From Oscheius onirici (Eukaryota > Nematoda > Chromadorea > Rhabditida > Rhabditidae): a DNA stretch of 64,000 nt. Below the pieces are notes generated by a model. It searched no databases, was not told the DNA's origin, and worked only from the letters and a program-made list of their open reading frames with translations. Shown here piece after piece: positions 11,311 through 21,839 of the stretch. Each line of letters opens with the position of its first letter. Position 1 is the first letter of the stretch. The stretch spans positions 4,972,398 through 5,036,397 of the forward strand of contig OW051469.1 of the NCBI GenBank assembly GCA_932521025.1, in the 5' to 3' direction. A program made the translations under genes and the position numbers.

Positions 11311-11881
11311 GGCTTAGAACGGGTGGTTATCGGATGGAAAGTGCGGCAAAGACAGCTATCACCGCGCGCAAAATACACAAAACACGGGGCACAACTTTTG
11401 TGCCATGATCCTATCACAAACGAGTTTAAGAGTATGGGAACAGAGAAGGACAAAAGTACATCATAACATTTTTGTCGACCGAAAAGCTTGTGAAATCCGG
11501 CGGAGAGTTGAAAAGAGTGTTTAATGAAACAGAAATAGCAATAGTGGGCTAGACCAGAACTCCTGGTCTAAAAAGAGTTCTGAACTGACAACTCACAATC
11601 AGACCAGAACCATAACCAAAAGAACCAGAAGGCAGAACTCTACCAAAACGCAGCAGTTTCCTACTCCTGTTTTTCTAACGTTATGAGAGCGCAAGGAGCA
11701 ACAAGTGAAGATCTTGAGAGCAAAGCAAATTTTGAAAACTGCTGTTTTTCACACTTTTTAAACAAACTAACAAAAATATACTTTTCCAAAAAGCAATTTG
11801 ATTTGTGGAAACTTAAAAAAAGTAAATAATAAAAGTTTGTTTTCAAAAGACGCTTTATAAATTCAATTCGCCAGTAGCTTC
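11311..11881. other. Divergent intergenic region
   Basis: This 570-nt spacer separates the divergent SDR and CDK5RAP3 genes and should hold both promoters. It contains several copies of ACCAGAAC or close variants (11551-11640) and a small palindrome TAGACCAG/CTGGTCTA (11550-11557 and 11563-11570). No gene is seen. Confidence 0.4.
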
Positions 11882-13504
11882 ATGACGCTGAATCTTCCTC
11901 TCGACATCAGATTGTCCAATCTGACAGGTACTTTTTTCCCTTTATTAAAACTGCCGTAATCCTAGACTGGCTTCGAGTTCGCCGTCATGTGAAGTCCAAC
12001 TGGATTCCGGAAGTCCGAGAGGTCAGGAAGAAGATATCAATGGCGCTCATGGACATGCCGGAATGCGAGGAAATCAAGAAACTACTGTCCCATACACGTG
12101 AGTTTTTTTTACTATCAGAGGTATACAAACTTTCAGAGATTACCTACTACCAGAGTCTGGAAATCGTGGACATTCTGAAGAAGACGGAACAGGACAGCAA
12201 AAACTTTCGCGGGATGTACTCCTCTCAGCGGATGAAGGACTGGAAGGAAATTGTCCAGCTCTACCTCTCGGACAACGTCTATCTGGCCGATGCGGCCTTG
12301 CTTTTAGGCAATCTGGTCAAGTTTGAGCTTCCCTTGATCAAGAAGGATCTTATCGTCTTGGAGAAGAGGATCTCGGAACAGACGAGAAAAGCTGATGAGG
12401 ACAGCAAGTCAGCTGAGCAGCAGGAGAAACTCTACAAGGAGGAACTCAGCAGAAGAGGCCTCAAGGTGAGCTGGTCTTGACAGTTTTTATAACCTTGACA
12501 TTCAGGGAGTTCGCTACCTGACTTTCGAGCTCTTGATGTCGACGATCCCGCTGGACAACATCTTCATCCAGCTGAACAAGCTGATCATGGATCTCCTCCC
12601 AGCTGCCGACTACTACAGGAAGACCAAGCTGAAGATGACTCCTGGAAAGACGGTCCTTCCTCTGTTGACATTCTACTTTTCGAAAGGAAACGTCTCGACT
12701 TTCGAGTGGATCTACGGCTACGCTCCAGATGAGACAGACAAGTTTAGTCTCGATAAGCTTTTGGGCCTCGAGGCTGCGAAGTCGATCAACCAGGGTCAGA
12801 ATGAGTTGGCCAGTCAGATAAACACCTTGTCGCTTGAAGAGAACATTGATTTCGGAAGTGAGGACAAGACGGACGGGATTCAACTGGAGGAAGAGAGTCC
12901 GTTGAAAAGGAAACCGACAGCCCAGGAGAGACTGAAGCTGCTGGAGAACGGCTCTACTCGTCGTGAACTGATGGCCGACATCAACGAGCTGCGTTTCTTT
13001 CTGGCCGCAGTCGAGGAGAACGAATCGAAGCAGCATCCGTCCGACTTTCTTCTTTCGCGCTACATCGAAAACGGCGTCCCTCTGCTCGACGTCTGGAAAT
13101 GGACAGCTCTAGCCACTCAAATCTTGGACATTGTCAATGATCCGAATACGGCCGAACTCATGGATATCCGTCTTGATCCTAGGTTTGTTAATTTCTATTC
13201 CTGTTTTTCTGCCCCCTTTTTGTCACTCTTTACTTTCAATTTGCGACTTTTTTTTAGTTATCTGGACGAGCTCGTGGCCCAGATCAAGTCGCATCAGACG
13301 AAGGCCGACTTCTTCAAGAAAAATGCCAAAGTGGCCGAGAAGATGGCCGAAGACCTGAAGGATAAGTATCAGCTGGTCGCCAACACCTACCAAAAGGTCA
13401 AGATGGAATCGGAAAAGCTGGAGCAGCGACTCTGCAAGGATCTCGGTCGTCTCACGAATGGACGTCCGGTTCATCTTCTTAGCGGAGTCAAGTCGTTGCC
13501 CTGA
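11882..13504 (+). CDS. CDK5RAP3: CDK5RAP3 (C53/LZAP) homologue, UFM1 ligase cofactor
   Basis: Five exons (11882-11927, 11966-12097, 12137-12465, 12506-13182, 13258-13504), 1431 nt, 476 aa; the human protein is slightly longer. The N-terminal block is highly diagnostic: LPLDIRLSNLTDWL, then MALMDMPECEEIKKLL, YSSQRMKDWKEIVQLY and a coiled coil to about residue 165. In known homologues this protein joins UFL1 and DDRGK1 in the UFMylation E3 complex at the ER and serves as a receptor for ER-phagy through short W/F-type UFM1/ATG8-binding motifs. One such motif is visible: IDFG at residues 283-286, inside the acidic loop EENIDFGSED (IDWG in other animals). A C-terminal coiled coil (ELVAQIKSHQTKADFF onward) ends the protein. 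Its neighbours are unrelated. Confidence 0.95.
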
Positions 13505-13579
13505 ATCGATAAAAAGGGCGATAGTTTCTACGAGATTTCGAATAAATGTACATTCCAGCTCTTGTGTTTTTCTCTAAAC

Positions 13580-15440
13580 CTATACTTTCTCTGATGTGTT
13601 GACTGTGAGCGACGTTTTATTCTGTTCTTGGAGATCTGGAGTAGGCACGAATGGCAGATTTCGGACAAAAGGCATCCTGGACACGAATCTGAAGTTGGGG
13701 CCTTTTTGAAAGATCAGTATTGTACCTAGTGAACCAGACTGGATACGCATAGCCGCTACCGTCTTTCACATCACCGCTAGAATCTTGAGCAAAATGTAGA
13801 CCGCGTTGTTGAGCAGTGGCTCGACCGACAGTGTTGTCCAAAAAGACGGCTATGACACCTCCAACAAGCATTTTTATGCTGATTAGCATGTTCAGAACAT
13901 GATCCCAATCTTTGTGTCCAGTTTTGATTGGAGACTTTTCAAAATGGGTAGGGATTGCTATGCCAGCCATCAGGGCAAAGCCCATTATGGAAAGGTTTCG
14001 GGAGAGGGAGAGATCCACTAGCTGGAAAAGATTGTTAGAAGACTTTTGATATTGACTTACCTGTAGATTGTTGAGTGAGACTCCGGCTATTAATCCAACG
14101 GTAACAATCATTGTCCCACCAATAATACCGTCAGGAATTGTGGCCATAACAGCGGCAGCCTTGGTACATATTCCCATAAATATCAAAAGCATTCCAGCTA
14201 CTTGCATCGGTCGTCGACTAGCAACTTTGGTCATTTGGATGATGGCAATGTTGTTGGAGTAGGTGGTCAGACCCATTCCAACTCCCATACTTGCAGCCAA
14301 CATGCTTCCCAGTCCTTCCACGACTATTGCTCTGTTCACAGCATCTTTTGATGGTCGTCTTTGGTCACAGACTCGGGCCAAAAGATCATATGATCCGAGA
14401 TTTTCAATCACGTCGACCATGACTGAAGCACAGAAGGCCAGAGCGAGGCCAATGTTCACAGTTGGCAGACCTATGTTCCCTGTAAACTTACAGTATAAGC
14501 CTGTGATAATGGTCTGTACCAGGATACGGTACCGTTAGCCAGGTAGCCTGTTCCATGATCTTACTCGTCTCATTTCTGTCATAACGAACAGGACTGTTCT
14601 CCGGCTCCAGGTCGAAAAAGGTTAGAATCCAGCAGATCGCCCAACAGATGAGAATTGTTAGAGCCAGTGGGTACTGTCCAAAGAGACAAAACTTTCCGAT
14701 CCCGGGTATGTGAATCGGGTACTCTTCCAAGTAAATAACCATAACAATTACCATCAACATTGCTCTGAAGCGGGGTATGAGTCGAGTCTCTCTGAACTTA
14801 CAAAGTAGAAATCCAATGACTACTTATCATGTCCTGAACGAGAGGCAAGAGAGACATGCACAATAATATCATGACTGGAACGATGGTGATCGGACCGATG
14901 AGTCGAGAGAGAACGCCGGCCAGACCAGTGAATCCAATGATTACAAAGAGAAGACAGGCAAGCATAAGACTTCCAGCTATCTGAACAAAGCTTTGCTACT
15001 GTAGTGCTGAGTCTACCTCTTTTAGTCGGAAACTCCACTCCTCGTCATCGTCGTGAGAACAATGATGACTCGTCTGATATGCGTAGATTGGAGGCAAGAA
15101 TGCTGCAGCCGGTCCGTGCATTATTGGCAGCCTAAAACAGTAGAACACCTATCAAACTAAAAAAAGATATTAACCTCAATCCTAGTGTACTTTGAATAAC
15201 AGTCGAAACTCCAGCAGCCACTAGAGTAGCCGACATGAGTTGCGTTTTTAGTGCAGTGGCAGCGGCACCACCACAAACAGTATCAGAAATTATCTGTGGA
15301 GTCAGGATCAGACCTGGTGCACATATCATGGCTTGCTAAATTTAGATTTGACTGATTCCTGATTGAAGACAAACCTGGAAGCCGTAGCTAATGGTACTGG
15401 CCCAGTTGGGCGACTCATTGACGTGATAACTCAGCCGCAT
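13580..15440 (-). CDS. SLC23-type nucleobase/ascorbate transporter
   Basis: Eight exons (15375-15440, 15175-15335, 15017-15131, 14802-14980, 14520-14764, 14061-14479, 13726-14021, 13580-13688), 1590 nt, 529 aa, multi-pass. Family marks: ISYGFQQAMICAPG (human QH motif, here QQ), LPIMHGPAAAFLPP, VLSRLIGPITIVPV, VPYPGNIGLPTV, VIENLGSYDLLA and VASRRPMQ, with 10-14 predicted helices and a tail with LPFVPTP like human SVCTs. The family moves ascorbate or nucleobases across the plasma membrane. The normally conserved TM10 signature (PNxGxxxxT[RK]) reads NNIAIIQMTK, so two key positions differ and the substrate may be different. The splice at 13689-13725 is inferred from the better match of the spliced tail; ignoring it gives a stop at 13617. 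An extra upstream coding exon is possible. Confidence 0.88.
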
Positions 15441-15958
15441 ACCGACGGAACACGGGCGAGGAGAGGTATAACTCACATGGGAAACTAGTCGAGTAATCTC
15501 TCTTTTTGTTGCGGTCGGATTTGTGATCAAGATCGGCGTAAATCAGTCTGATACAGAAAGAATTAGTGTTCGGTCTGTTAGAATGAAACGGTTCTGGGGG
15601 TGACCGGTATAGACGTAGAGTACAGTCCTGAGGGACTGAGCGATTCACAACAGTCCAGAAGAGAGGAAATAGTCCAGTACTGTCCAGTAAAAAAGAGTGG
15701 GAGCCAACAGGCTGGCATAAGTAAACACTAGTACAAAAGGGTTTTTGGAATAGGCAATTCTAATAAAAACAGTCCCGTAACAATAAACAGCTATTCTTGC
15801 ATCGAATGACTAAACGTTTTCGACGTCTTCCTGACTAAATTCTTTTCTACTTCCTTGAATAACAGTTTTCCGGAACAAATAGTTTTTCGGCCGTGGCAAA
15901 GAAAGTTTGTCACTACAATCAGAGAAAAGTGTTTAATACAAATTGATTGAATTTCCGT
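15441..15958. other. Intergenic, no gene recognised
   Basis: It lies upstream of the SLC23 gene and downstream of the minus-strand four-TM gene. GTCCAG repeats three times near 15646-15690. I see no coding exon. It probably carries the SLC23 promoter. Confidence 0.35.
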
Positions 15959-16648
15959 TTAAAATTCCGGCTCTCTGTCCACTCGGAGCTTCTTGTAGCT
16001 GTTGATGACCCAGGCTGCGAAAAAGTGATACATGGCCATGAAAGCAGTGACTGCGATGAAGATAAACATGAGAAGAGTAGCTAAATTCACTTCAGATTCT
16101 TTAAAGGACTGTCAACTAACCACTGACATCAGAATGCTGCTTGTCTAGCTCTTTCTGAATCTGGTCCCTGAAGTACTGAAAGCCGATGGCCAGCGATAAA
16201 GTCTGATAGATCCAAATTCCGCCGGCAAGCAGCTGAAAAGATTTCGCAATTTAGCGCTCCCGCTGATAAGGAAAGTCACCTGGAAGAGGCAAACATAGAT
16301 GGTGAGGCAAGTTTTACGATTCCGCTTTCCGAATAGACCGTTGCCAAAAAGATACAGGCCGAAGGCATTGATTAGAACGATCGAGAGGTAGAAGCGTACA
16401 TCTGGAAGTCAAATCAGTTTTTAGAGGATTCTCTGAGCTTACCATCCTTCTGGACAGCAGCTCTGACCAAAGCATAAATCCATCCGATCTCAGCCAAAGC
16501 GTGAATGAGGAAAAATATGATGGAAACAACCTAAAAAGAATTAAAGCCAATCAAACAAAGGTCTTACGCGGAGACGACCTTCTCTAGGAGTCAAATAGCC
16601 ATCACCATCGACCCTCTGGTATTCTGCGGTCTCTCCATAGATGTCCAT
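15959..16648 (-). CDS. Four-TM protein, family member 1 (novel family)
   Basis: Five exons (16568-16648, 16443-16530, 16280-16401, 16121-16232, 15959-16080), 525 nt, 174 aa. Four hydrophobic helices: VVSIIFFLIHALAEIGWIYAL, a second in YLSIVLINAFGLYLFGNGLFG, a third in LLAGGIWIYQTLSLAI, and a fourth in LLMFIFIAVTAFMAMYHFFA. The N-terminus is soluble and acidic. The loop after TM2 is basic (GKRNRKTC), and YFRDQIQKEL lies before TM4. The tetraspan layout resembles MARVEL-like or small tetraspanning proteins, but no named family is recognised. Four paralogues with the same exon plan follow on the plus strand, so this is a local expansion. It is the only member on the minus strand. Confidence 0.75.
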
Positions 16649-17851
16649 GTTGAGAAAACGAAAGAGAGCAGATGGAGTAAACGCTTATCGGGAATGAAAT
16701 TCGGGCCTGTTTACCAGCTGCTATCGAACCGACGTTCTGAGTCAGAGCCCGGTCAGGCGGATTTGAGCACGTAGTGATCCTTTGGCAGATATGGCGAAAG
16801 ATTTTATAACAGTGTGAATAGGAGGAAAACAAGGTGATGTAAACCGAGGGAAAAGGTATTTCGCAATGGGAAGAGAGTAAGGAAACATAAACAGAACTGG
16901 AGAGCAGGAGAGAGACTGTTCGAAAACTGTACATGGGGTAGATTTTCACCAAACTGATGCAACGTTCGGCTGTGTAAACATGAACTTTTGACTGGCGAAA
17001 TCAGAAGAATTCAAGAGCATGTCTCTGTATCCCAAATAATCTGTCAAACAAGCATAAATTTGTGTTTACTGTGGAAAGATCGCGATCGGTGAGCTGTTCT
17101 GTAAAGAGCAGTAAACTCGTTTTTCTGATGAATGGAAACTTGTTGGCTCCAACAATAACCGGACATGATTCGGTTTAGCAATCACTCTTTTTAAGTGTAC
17201 TGTTTACATTCCAGTTTACCGTTACATTTGAAATTCATTCTAACAGAAGGACAAAATACCAGTTGGTATGAGAAGGTCGCGTCCCCCTTTCGCCAATGTA
17301 CAAAGGGACATTTATTGCTTCTCGTAGAACGGGTGTCTTTTGCGGCTATTTTGGAATGTCAACATTTTTTAATCACATCTTGTTTAGGTGTATCCGCTTG
17401 ACTTTATATTAGCCCCTTTTCTCCACCTCCTTTATTTTTCTTACTAACTACCGGACTCGTGAACACAGAAGAATCGATTTCCCAATTGTTTGTTCTGTCG
17501 ACAATGGCCTAAACACTTCGGGTAGGGAGAGAGGGACTGAGCAGTGGTCACTCAATAGAAAACACCGCGACGCGACCTCTGACCCTCACAGCTGTGTCTC
17601 CCATTCACTGCTAGTCATAGACTCTTTTCTATTTTAGTCTCAGCACTTCTGCAAATTTCTTTTACATCAAAAAGATTGCGAAAAAGTCTGTTTATGCCCT
17701 CGAGGTGTCCTGTTGCTCGTATGTTTTGCCGGCTTCACGTGATTTCCGTCGACGCATATTCAGTTGTCCCTTCTCTCTTTCCCTCTCTTCGCTCTCGCTC
17801 CCGAAAACAAGTCGATATGTTTACGTTGCAGTCTGCTGAATCTTCCTGAAA
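16649..17851. other. 1.2 kb divergent spacer in the four-TM cluster
   Basis: This separates member 1 (-) from member 2 (+) and should hold two promoters. I find no convincing exon. Open stretches at 16602-16952 (-) and 17195-17401 (+) lack splice-consistent neighbours and look like chance. Confidence 0.4.
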
Positions 17852-18519
17852 ATGGACGTGGAACAGCCCGTTGCCTATGTTCGTCTTGGAGAAGGCGAAG
17901 TTCTTGTCGATTCGAGGGAAAAGAAGTTTAGAGTGAGAATTTTTCAGTTTTTTTTAAATTATTTTATTTTTCAAATTGTTTGCATTGTTTTCTTCATCTG
18001 CAACTGCATATCAGCTCTCGGATACCTTTGCTGGATGGTCGAATCTTACGTGAAAGATTTCAGTGAGTTTTGTTTAAAAAAACATTTTTTTTCATTGAAA
18101 ATTACATCTTACAAGTTTACAGAACAAGTAGAGTCGACGTTCGGTTTCTTCCTCTCCCTCTTCGCCTGTTTCTTACTGGGAAACAGTCTTTGGGGCAAAC
18201 ACAATCGGAAATACGCTCTCACAGCCTATCTGGGTCTTTTTGAAGTCCTTCCCATCCTTTTCTACTCTGGAATGATTCTCGTCTTCGCCTTCGGATTCCT
18301 CTATTTCCGAGAAATCATAGAGGATGAGCTGAAGAAGCAGGGAGCCACCTACAGCGGTACCATTTTCATCTTTAATTTTTCAAAAACACATTTTAAGCCA
18401 CAGCAGCCATGCTGGTGATCATGATGGGATGCGTTCTGGCCGACGCTTACCATTTTGCAGCAGCTTGGGTCATCAACCAGTACCGTGTCATCCGATCCGA
18501 AAGAGATCCTTCCTTCTAA
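17852..18519 (+). CDS. Four-TM protein, family member 2
   Basis: Modelled as 17852-18062, 18123-18356, 18398-18519 (567 nt, 188 aa). Helices match member 1: IVCIVFFICNCISALGYLCW, FLSLFACFLLGNSLWG, VLPILFYSGMILVFAFGFLYF and MLVIMMGCVLADAYHFAAAWVI, followed by NQYRVIRSERDPSF. The exon plan is that of the family (first exon 81 nt, second 88 nt) but the expected intron 17933-17974 ends TTTTTCAA instead of CAG. It is 42 nt with no stop, so retention would add 14 residues before TM1 without breaking the frame. Either the intron is retained or an AA acceptor is used. The last acceptor is AAG (TTTTAAG). Function is unknown; membrane location is inferred from the helices. Confidence 0.72.
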
Positions 18520-18913
18520 ACGAGAAAGAAAACGTGTTTCCAAGAGAAAATACGAGTATCACTTGCATAATTTTTCTGTCTGTAAGTCAAGAATGAACTT
18601 TTTTCTATGAAATTTTCAATAAGGAAGTCGCTGGGAATAAATAGTTGAAAATGACAGTTTGTTGAGTAAATCTGACTCTTTTTGGACCTGCTGGTCGGAA
18701 AGAAGAAGGTTGACTGTGCTATTGACCGACCGTTGCCTTTATTTGTATGTGAACAACCTTCCTGTTTATCGGGAAAACCAGCTGTAAGACTCACTCTCTC
18801 TTCCTGGCGTGACTCTACCGTCTTACTTGTTCATAAATCGTTCGAGAAGCTTCTCTGAAGTTTGAAGAACTAATTTTGATCCAAAAGAGTTTTGGTCGCT
18901 ATTTGGTCTGACT
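18520..18913. other. Short intergenic region, no gene
   Basis: Nothing coding is recognised. Its 3' end (from 18897) forms the first half of the hairpin that encloses the next start codon. Confidence 0.4.
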
Positions 18914-18931
18914 ATGTCAGACCAAATAGCG
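18897..18931 (+). promoter_or_regulatory. Perfect 16-bp hairpin around the start codon
   Basis: CGCTATTTGGTCTGAC (18897-18912) and its exact reverse complement (18916-18931) are separated by a 3-nt loop TAT. The ATG of the next four-TM gene (18914-18916) lies across the loop and the first stem base. If transcribed from upstream, the mRNA would fold tightly over its start codon. Trans-splicing close to the ATG would remove half of the stem. Confidence 0.7.
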
Positions 18932-20140
18932 CTTGTTGTGGAAGGAACTGAAGAAGCAAGATACGATGTGCTGGAATATGATCAAGAGAACTGTATCGAT
19001 CGTTTTATTCAGGTAGTGTACCCATGTTTATCTCTGTCTTAATGCCTAAGCCCAGGTGTATTCCCATTTTTTTGTCGATTTTTTGTAAAACAGATAACGG
19101 CCTCCCAGTAGCATGACTGAAAATTATGCAATCTCTCCCTTTCCTCCTAGATAAGACCAAGTTTCTGAACAATCAAAAGAAGCGGAAGAAATCCTTTTTG
19201 CAACGTTTCGTAAATGTTGTTGATGTTATTCTGGTCCCTCGGCGACAAACACGCATCTCGCGGTCAACTGACCAGATTGTTCCCTGCGTTCCTCTACATC
19301 ATAAGCATGTGTCTTTCAGACAACAACTCGATGGCTCCGCTATATTCAGCAACGCCCTATTATTATCCGACGACTATTTCGGGTACACTTTTTATTTTCG
19401 ACTGAAAATGTGTGTACTTTTCAGGTGCAAACAGTTTTAGTCCTATTGGTCAATCTTTTCTATGTTTTCTACTGGTGCCAGTTAGTGAATTTGAAGGTTA
19501 ATGCCTCGTATTTGGGACCTGAAACGAGTACGGAGGATCCGCTGATTCCACAGACAGGTTGGTTGAGAGAGAGACAGAGATCTCAGTAGCAAGTAGCGAT
19601 CCAAAACCCACCCACAGGACTGATGATCTTGAACAAAGACCAATGATTTTGTGGGTCACATCTTGGATCTCATGAACACCGGTCTTTGATACGTTCGTCG
19701 TTTTGTAGGAGACTTTTCTCATTTCTTAGCAACTCAATTTCAGTACCCGCAAGAACAGCATATGCGGCTCTTTTACTAAACGCTATTGGAATTTTGGTTC
19801 TCTTTGTGGCCGTATATTGTGAACATGGCTTCATTCTTCAGGTTTACTGGGTCGTCTTTGAGGTATCGCTGTGTTTGATCTGTCAGTTCTCACTTTTCAG
19901 TTTATGCCCTCCATTGTTTGGTTCCTTTTTGCCTTTGTTTCTTTCATGGTCCTTCTTTCCAAATTATCTTGGGAACAGGCTCACTATCACAAGAGTAAGC
20001 ATTCTATACCAACCTTTCACTTTTTGTTTCCGAACAAATTCCAAAAACTTTCAGTGCATGGACTCCTCTTTTCAGCTCTCGTTTTCAAAGGAATCTGGGC
20101 AAGCATGGTCGTCTATAACTATGCTCAAACGTGTTCTTGA
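18914..20140 (+). CDS. Four-TM protein, family member 3
   Basis: Five exons (18914-19012, 19425-19557, 19744-19862, 19901-19994, 20055-20140), 531 nt, 176 aa. TM1 is VQTVLVLLVNLFYVFYWCQL, TM2 LLLNAIGILVLFVAVYCE, TM3 MPSIVWFLFAFVSFMVLLS and TM4 LLFSALVFKGIWASMVV. The exon phases match the paralogues (0,1,0,1), which fixes the long second exon ending in PLIPQT. The first intron is 412 nt, unusually long for this window. This is the most diverged member: it lacks the basic NRK loop and the charged C-terminal tail. The start codon is embedded in a hairpin (18897-18931). Function is unknown. Confidence 0.7.
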
Positions 20141-20236
20141 AATAAAGTTTTCTTTTACTAACATTTAAAAATCCTACGTCGACTTCGATGCAATCTTTTT
20201 CCCACCAATTTTTAATTCCTAAACACAAGTTCAAGA

Positions 20237-20935
20237 ATGGCTGAAGAAGAACACAGAGACGCTAACCGAAGACTATTGTCGACCAGTACAGCTGCCTCGG
20301 AAGTACAGGAACCTGACAGAAGGGAGAAGGTCTATTGGGTAAGTTCTAAGTGTCTGAGAAATTTACGAGTTCAGGTGTACTGTGTCGTCATCTTCCTTTT
20401 CAATCTAGGTTGGCTCCTCTTCGAATGCGGTGTCTTGATACACCAATTGATTTTTCATAAAGGTAGGAAGCTGTCGATTTGAAAACTTTGCACTAGAATT
20501 CTAATTTACAGAACGCGGTTACAACGTTGTGCCGATCGTCTTCACATCGACTGGTCTCGTCTTTCTGGCCAATGGTCTTTTCGGTCGAAAGAGACGCGGA
20601 GCCAGTCTTTTCCTCTTCCTGGTGGTTTACCAGATAGTCCCAGCTGTGGCCCTCTTCATATTTCTCCTCTTCTGCATTTTCGGCTACAAGTTTGCCAAGG
20701 ATGAGCTGAAAAGAGCCTTTGACTACATCACGGAATCTTCAGATGTAGAAGGTATCCCCTTTGCTGACTGTCTCTAATTCCTCTAAACGCGTGACAAAAT
20801 GTCCTCTTTTCAGCCTCGACGATCATGCTCTGGGTGCTGCTGCTCACAACTGTTCTCATTGTTTATCACATGACGGCCGGCTTCGCTATCGACCGATACA
20901 AACAGCTGAGACGTCAGCGGAATTGGTACTTTTGA
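20237..20935 (+). CDS. Four-TM protein, family member 4
   Basis: Four exons (20237-20338, 20375-20462, 20512-20751, 20814-20935), 552 nt, 183 aa. Soluble N-terminus of about 34 residues (MAEEEHRDANRRLL), then helices VYCVVIFLFNLGWLLFECG, FTSTGLVFLANGLFG, LFLFLVVYQIVPAVALFIFLL and IMLWVLLLTTVLIVYHMTAG. The basic loop GRKRRG and the segment YKFAKDEL correspond to GKRNRK and YFRDQIQKEL of member 1. The tail is basic and ends RNWYF. The second exon is 88 nt, exactly as in member 1, and the third and fourth family exons are fused here. It starts about 100 nt after member 3, so the plus-strand members may be co-transcribed and resolved by trans-splicing. Confidence 0.75.
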
Positions 20936-21047
20936 TCCGACTCTTTCAATAATAAACACATCTTGCTTACCTCCTAGTCTTGCTTTCGCGTTCGTCACTT
21001 TCTACTTCTTTTCTCTTTCCTATCAAAATTGAGACAGTTTGCAGAAA

Positions 21048-21726
21048 ATGTCAAAGTGTTCCTCTGCCATGAACATGTTCGAGTCGATAGAGTATCAGCG
21101 GATGCGGAGACCGACTCTAGAAGAGATTGCTTTGAAGGAACGTCCACTAAGGGTAATTCACTTCACGTGTCTTTGGGCAAAAATTAGTTTTCAGTTAGCT
21201 TGTATGGTTGTTCTGACGGTTGAGTGTTTCCTCGTTGCTGTCATCGTTCTAATGATAATCTTGGCCATCTTCAAAAGTCCTTTGCAAATCAGTTAGTGCA
21301 AATCAGTTAGACAAATAGCCAAGTATGAAACTCTCTTTAGCTGACAGTTTGAACCTCCTCATCGTTTTCATTTACGTCTTGGATATCTACACCTTGGCAA
21401 ATGGGCTCTTTGGAAAAACACACCGTGGCGTCTGTCTTCTCCTCAATCTGCTCTTTTTCCAAGTAGGTTTCAGATATTCAAAATATAACCAACTTTAGGT
21501 CATTCCACTGTTCTTCTCGATCATCGGTCTATCCGTCTTGATCTTCCACCACACGGAGATGGAAAAGCAGTACAGTCAAATTGGTCCGGAAATCTACACT
21601 GTGACACTCATTCTGGCTGTCATTTTCACCCTGTACCGCCTGTTCGCTGTCGGTTCCATCTACCGTTATAGGGCTTTGTTAAGACAGAAGGAAGATACTA
21701 GACAGGAGGAGAGACCTCCCCTGTAA
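21048..21726 (+). CDS. Four-TM protein, family member 5
   Basis: Four exons (21048-21152, 21195-21291, 21341-21462, 21499-21726), 552 nt, 183 aa. Helices: LACMVVLTVECFLVAVIVLM, NLLIVFIYVLDIYTLANGLFG, VIPLFFSIIGLSVLIF and YTVTLILAVIFTLYRLFAV. The GLFGKTHRG loop matches GLFGKRNRK of member 1, and the third exon is again 122 nt. The C-terminal tail (RQKEDTRQEERPPL) is charged. TTTGCAGAAAATG at the start fits a trans-splice acceptor. Function is unknown. Confidence 0.75.
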
Positions 21727-21839
21727 TAGGTTCTCTGACCTGAAATTGTGCAAATTCGAGACGGGACCCTAAAATCTCACTCTATATTTCGATCCTTGCC
21801 CCTGCGATGATGCTTTTATTAGAATCCTCTGTACATAAA

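Noticed and set aside
13617..13725. Alternative SLC23 C-terminus read straight through
   Set aside because: Removing 13689-13725 gives a tail (LPFVPTP) matching the family; the read-through version does not.
19126..19440. 104-codon frame inside the first intron of four-TM member 3
   Set aside because: It overlaps the exon-2 acceptor in the wrong frame and has no domain; treated as intron.
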